Part shown: positions 59,849 through 64,000 of the stretch, in pieces
How positions within the stretch are numbered: position 1 is the stretch's first letter
Layout of the letters: each line of letters starts with the position of its first letter
DNA from: Nyssa sinensis
Taxonomy: Eukaryota; Streptophyta; Magnoliopsida; Cornales; Nyssaceae
Assembly: GCA_008638375.1 (NCBI GenBank)
Contig: CM018035.1
Span: 38,033,058-38,097,057, forward strand
Direction: 5' to 3'
Length of the DNA stretch: 64,000 bases
The notes under the pieces: model-generated
Databases searched by the model: none
Told to the model about the DNA's origin: nothing
Seen by the model: the letters and a program-made list of their open reading frames with translations, nothing else
Position numbers and translations under genes: made by a program

Positions 59849-61083
59849 TGTCACGCCCTGAATTTTCACAAACCCGAAGAGTGAGTGAAATGAATTAAGA
59901 AAAATAAATAAAAGAAAATTAAATAAATTTAGTCGATTATTCATTTATTTCTCCACGTTTCTCTAAGATTTGAAATGAAAACTTACTATTAGGCTTAACC
60001 AAAATGATCTTCTAATGTCCCTCAAACATCCCTCCTAATCAAGCCATGTTAAAAAATGGCCTCCAAAATAGCCCTAAAATGTCTCTAAACATGCCTTGGA
60101 ATAATGGCCCAAATGGGCCCCAAATGCCCTTAAGACATAAACCAAGAATAGGTCAAGAAATTCTACCAAAACTTGTTTAAGGAAGTGGCCAAACATGGCC
60201 CATGAGAGTGGCCAAACACAGTCCAATAAGGTGGCCAAACATGGCCCAATAGGGTGGCCAAATATGGCTCAAAAGGGTGGCTAAACATGGCTCAAAAAGG
60301 TGGCCAAAGGCTGGTGTCAAGGGGCTATCAAGCTAGTGTGCATGGGCTGTCAAGTAGGCAATGGCATGGGCGCACAAGGGCAGGCACGAGCGCGCGGTAG
60401 GCGTAGGCGCGAGAGTGGGGGGCACATGGGCTAGGGCTGGCGTGCTGCTGGGGCATGGCCTGGGTTGTTTTTCCTGCATTTTCACTGTAGCGACTACGGC
60501 TAAATTTCTCTCTCCAGTAGCCAATTTTCTCTGTTTTTAAAATTTTTTTTCAAAGTTTTGCAAGCTACTTTTTCCCCATTTTTAGCCTATTTCTTCAAGG
60601 TTTTTAACCCTCATTTTTGAGCATTTTTGTCACCTATATATATATGGTGTTTTACACACTTAATTCTCTCTCTTAATTCCATAAAATTTTTGACATAATC
60701 TCATTTGTTTTCTAAGCATTTTCCACCTAATATTTTGCAACCATTCATATACATAAGCATATCACAATCCACCCTCACTCGATGGTCATAATTTATGGAA
60801 ATTAAGCATACATCCATTACCCCCAACATATACATGTAATGCACATTAAACAAACGTATCCTACATGTCATTTTTGAGTTTAAACCCTTTCATTACAAAA
60901 TGGCCCCAGGCCTGTAGTTCACCATTTTTTCAAATTAAAACACAAGTCTTTTGGGCTTATGCCCATACATACAACTCAAAATATGCCCCAAGGGCCAAAT
61001 ATCCTCTATGGTCCATTTCTCCTCCGCTCTTCAAGACTTCATCAAGTCTCAAGTACCGGGAGCCTCATTTGTAATATGATATT
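59849..61083 (-). mobile_element. Element C', LTR 3' part (C family)
   Basis: Plus strand starts TGTCACGCCCTGAATTTTC. From 60178 it matches C (5012-5887, then 25388 on): 23-bp repeats, TTTTTAACCCTCA, CACTCGATGG, and CTTCATCAAGTCTCAAG. Cut by L at 61083. No coding sequence. The ORF at 60333-60524 is low-complexity. Confidence 0.7.
60178..60320. repeat. 23-bp tandem repeat (second locus)
   Basis: Six units of about 23 bp of GGTGGCCAAACATGGCYCAA, same family as 5012-5190, with the GGCCA-AACA-TGGCC inverted repeat kept in the best units. Confidence 0.85.
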
Positions 61084-62678
61084 TGTAACACCCTGATCCA
61101 GAATAATACACGTAAACCGAAATGTGAACTGTACATCATGACAAGCGTTCGTACTCGAACTCGTACGTGTATATGTATGTATATGAATGAATAGTATATA
61201 AATATATATATATATATATATGTGTATGTGTGTGTATCATAAAATATAAGTGTGTACGCATTCAAAAAAATAGATTAGACGTATACATAAGTATATATGT
61301 GTATAGGTAGAATCCAAAAATGTACATATGAAAAAATATATGTGTATATAAACACATATACTATTATACATACAATAGATATATGATGCAAGTATGCATG
61401 AGGGGAGGCACCAGCCATGTACATTGCATGTGCTGTGTGTGAAATTGTTGTGAGTTCATGGTGTCGGTTGAGTGTGTGTGTATTTACATGTGTGTTAGTG
61501 TGTGTAATTATAAAATACACATATATAATACAAAATATCAACCCACCATAAATGCAAAGCTGCACTTTGAAAAAGGAGGAAAAAGAAGAAGTAAATAGAG
61601 CAGTAAAAATGTCAATGAAAGGGGTTGTGAGGTCATGAAGAGAGAGAGGGAAAAAAGAGAGAGAAGATGGGCAACCGACTTGAAATATGTATATATATAC
61701 ACGCACTATATGTGCAATTAGAGGAAAGGAATTGAAGCTAAGAAAAACTTGGGATATTCAGAAGGAAGAAAACTGAAAGAGAAAAGGGAAAAATTCTGTT
61801 AAAAAGGTAAACCCATAAAACCACCATATTTCTCTCTCTAAGAATTTTAAGCATATGTAAACTGTTTTATGCTTTCTTAGATATGCATGAAGTTATTCTT
61901 GATATCCTAAACTATTAGAATTAAACTAGAAGGTCAAAAATGGATTGACATACCCAAACCATGAGGAACAGCCATTAAAGGACTTTGCTTAGTGCAGGTC
62001 TAAAATCATGTGAAACAAAACCCATGTGGCTTATTGGACCCTTAACTAGACCCTCAAAGTGTTTTAAAAAGACCAAGCTTCAACCTAGAAAAATAAGGGA
62101 AGCCTTAAAAACAATAGAGTTGCAGGTTCGGGTTTTAAAACCCAACCCCACAAACTCAGTATAAAACTCACTTTTGAGGATGAAGTCTTGAACCCCATAA
62201 AAAATGAGTCATCCCAGAAGAAACCTCATGGATTTTGACTAAAAAACAAGTCTATATGGCCAAGTTTCAAGTCTTGGTATCAACCCCCAAACCACGACCT
62301 TGAGCCCAAACTTTAACCCCAAACCAATGCCGAACTATCCCTTGATGTTCCACAAATGATGTAGGATTGAAAACAGAGAGATTTGATCCCTCAAACTTCA
62401 CAAAAATGAAAATGGAAAATTCAAGAATTAGGGCAACAGTAGCTTGAGCGTGGGGAAGAAGGAGACCCCGCTGAGCCAACTCGAGAGTTGACTCAACCGA
62501 TTCTTGATCGAGTTAGGTTAAAAGCTGTGTCGACTTAGACACGTGTCGCGCTATGGGGCTAACCACCGCATTATTAGAACGACACCGTTTTTGCCTTAAG
62601 AGTTTAAAACCCTAATTAGGCCTGTTTGGATACGCGAGTATGAGTTAATTTCATAAACTACGTGCGAATAAGATAACC
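61084..62678 (+). mobile_element. Element L, LTR 5' part
   Basis: Starts TGTAACACCCTGATCCAG after ATATT. TATA tracts at 61198-61220 and 61685-61700; a probable exon 1 donor AAAAAG|GTAAACC at about 61806; the motif GACACGTGTCGCG near 62539 and ACACCGTTTTTG, as in intron 1 of B and N. Cut by M at 62678. No coding sequence. Confidence 0.65.
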
Positions 62679-64000
62679 TGTCACGACCCGAAACCCACCT
62701 TATGCAGGTCTCGTGTCGCGGGGCCGACCCTAAGGCCGTCCCTACTTTTTCCATTTCTGTATCATAGTACTAATATGCAATGTACTAAAAATTTAAAATA
62801 ATAACAGCGGAAGTCTTAGCAATGGCAGTGATCAACGGAAGTCTTTCCAATAACAGTAAATTAGTGGAAGTCTTTTCAATACATAATATGGTTCTACAAA
62901 AGTAAAATAAGAACCAGGCGTAACCAACACCCGGGGGTGGTGAATACATGGGAGAACTAAAACATAGACTGGTACAGTTCCTCAAAATGTCCTCCTACGC
63001 TCTCAGACTCCTACTGGGGTCTTGCAACGTCAGTACCTGAAAGGTGGTAAGTAGGGTGGAATGAGCTATGAAATCTCAGCAAGTAAAAACAGATCTCCGA
63101 TACTGGTATCGGTGAAAAGAATATGATTCCATGAATAAGAATATGATAGCCAATCATAAGGAAAAAGATGTTGTGATAGCCAATGAGAACAATTTCCATA
63201 ACGGCTAATGAACAATGGGGTTACAATGTACAATCAGGAGTAATGGATATAGCGTCAACATGAACTTCTCAATAACAATATATCAACATGAAAGTATCGC
63301 CACAATAAACCGATCACAATCAAATCAATGAAGAGTGTCCTCTCAGTGTAAGATAAATCATAAGGAACGGTGTCATTCAATAACGTAACCATATCAATCC
63401 CTAAGAGATGCATTTACTCTGTTTCCCATGTAGAATGCCAGTGGAAATGCAAATGACATGCCAGTGGAAATGCAAATGAAATGTCAGTGGAAATGCCAGT
63501 GGAAAGCCTACGAGGAATATCATTCCCGCCACCTGTCCATTCACGGACTCGACCCTTAGGTCTCCAATCAAGTTAGAAAGCATCAGATGGATATTGTGAC
63601 TGAGCACAAATCTGGTATACATAAACATTTCATGATCATAAGTGATTCCATTAGAGTATAAAAATGGAATATCATATATACAATGAAAACGTAACAGTAG
63701 GCCTTTCAAGGCATGGTTCAGCATGATAACAATGATATAGCAGTCAATCAATGTCCACAAGATAGAACAATATCACATTGTGGAAAACAATAATATCTGG
63801 TACGTTCAAGAGTACAAGTTTGGCAGTAATGAGAATAAACTTGGCTTGGAAACACCATATGGAAGAGAAATGGAATTTACTTACCTCTAAATATGCGTTC
63901 CTAAATCAATCTCCTGTGGGTTTGCCTTTTTCTTGTCGAGTTCCCTATAATCAGTAAATACGTTTCAGAATAAATGCTATTCATCAAATTTTATGCCTTG
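62679..64000 (-). mobile_element. Element M, LTR 3' part (A family, runs off right edge)
   Basis: Plus strand starts TGTCACGACCCGAAACCCACC after TAACC and is close to A and K. In minus sense: last exon 62679 to about 63040, acceptor CTTTCAG|GTACTGACG near 63040, and donor ATTTAG|GTAAGTAAATTCC near 63885. A short tandem ATGCCAGTGGAAATGCAAATG occurs at 63424-63500 (about four units), not present in A. Whether M is solo or complete is unknown. Confidence 0.8.

Overview
This window is intergenic, repeat-dominated DNA from a land plant, probably one with a large genome. The evidence is: nested LTR retrotransposons filling almost all 64 kb; primer-binding sites complementary to plant initiator-tRNA-Met; plant-type TATA and (GA)n/(CT)n promoter regions inside the LTRs; and two decayed fragments of plant genes (a chlorophyll-dephytylase/pheophytinase-type alpha/beta hydrolase and a serine carboxypeptidase). 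I see no intact host gene, functional tRNA, rRNA or CRISPR array. The species cannot be told from the sequence. Element names used here (1, A-D, B', C', E-N) are mine.

Layout. An old Ty3/Gypsy pol relic (E, Tat-like, two RNase H parts; 27003-27758 and 37866-37991) lies near the middle. Left of it is LTR element C (5009-5887 and 25388-26649), which carries element 1 (gag 1-337, leader, PBS, 5' LTR 918-5008; it continues out of the window) and solo LTR B (5888-25382). B is split by the complete element A (6467-20153), and A is split by solo LTR N (13158-16931). The E relic is itself split by solo LTR D (27759-37865), which holds the inverted B-family solo LTR B' (32002-37246). To the right is a SIRE-like Copia LTR (F, 37992-49890) interrupted by a rearranged inverted mosaic (G, 38897-49479), which holds a complete deletion-derivative element (H, 41595-46143). 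From 51154 a third nest follows: I contains J, J contains K, then C' contains L and L contains M, which runs off the end. Most boundaries are fixed by TG/CA ends and 5-bp target-site duplications (exact for A, B, B', H, J and N; 4 of 5 for D, G and K).

The large LTRs (about 3-5.8 kb) share one plan although their families differ widely. They start TGTAAYAYCCC and end GGGTCGTGACA or similar. Near the 5' end is a TATA/(GA)n promoter, then a first exon ending at a GT donor, an intron of about 1.2-2.3 kb, a short second exon (54-72 nt in most copies), a donor AG|GTRAGTA, an intron of 0.8-2.1 kb, an acceptor TTTTCAG|G, and a last exon running to the LTR end and PBS. In element 1 the second exon holds a 94-codon ORF whose C-terminus recurs, split by a short intron, in G. 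Several LTRs also carry an antisense tRNA-like module.

The three observations I rate highest are: a five-copy leader hairpin array with compensatory stem changes (461-729); the two-intron gene-like plan and small ORF inside the LTRs; and a same-strand fusion of two unrelated host-gene fragments within G (40785-41366). All comparisons were by eye.
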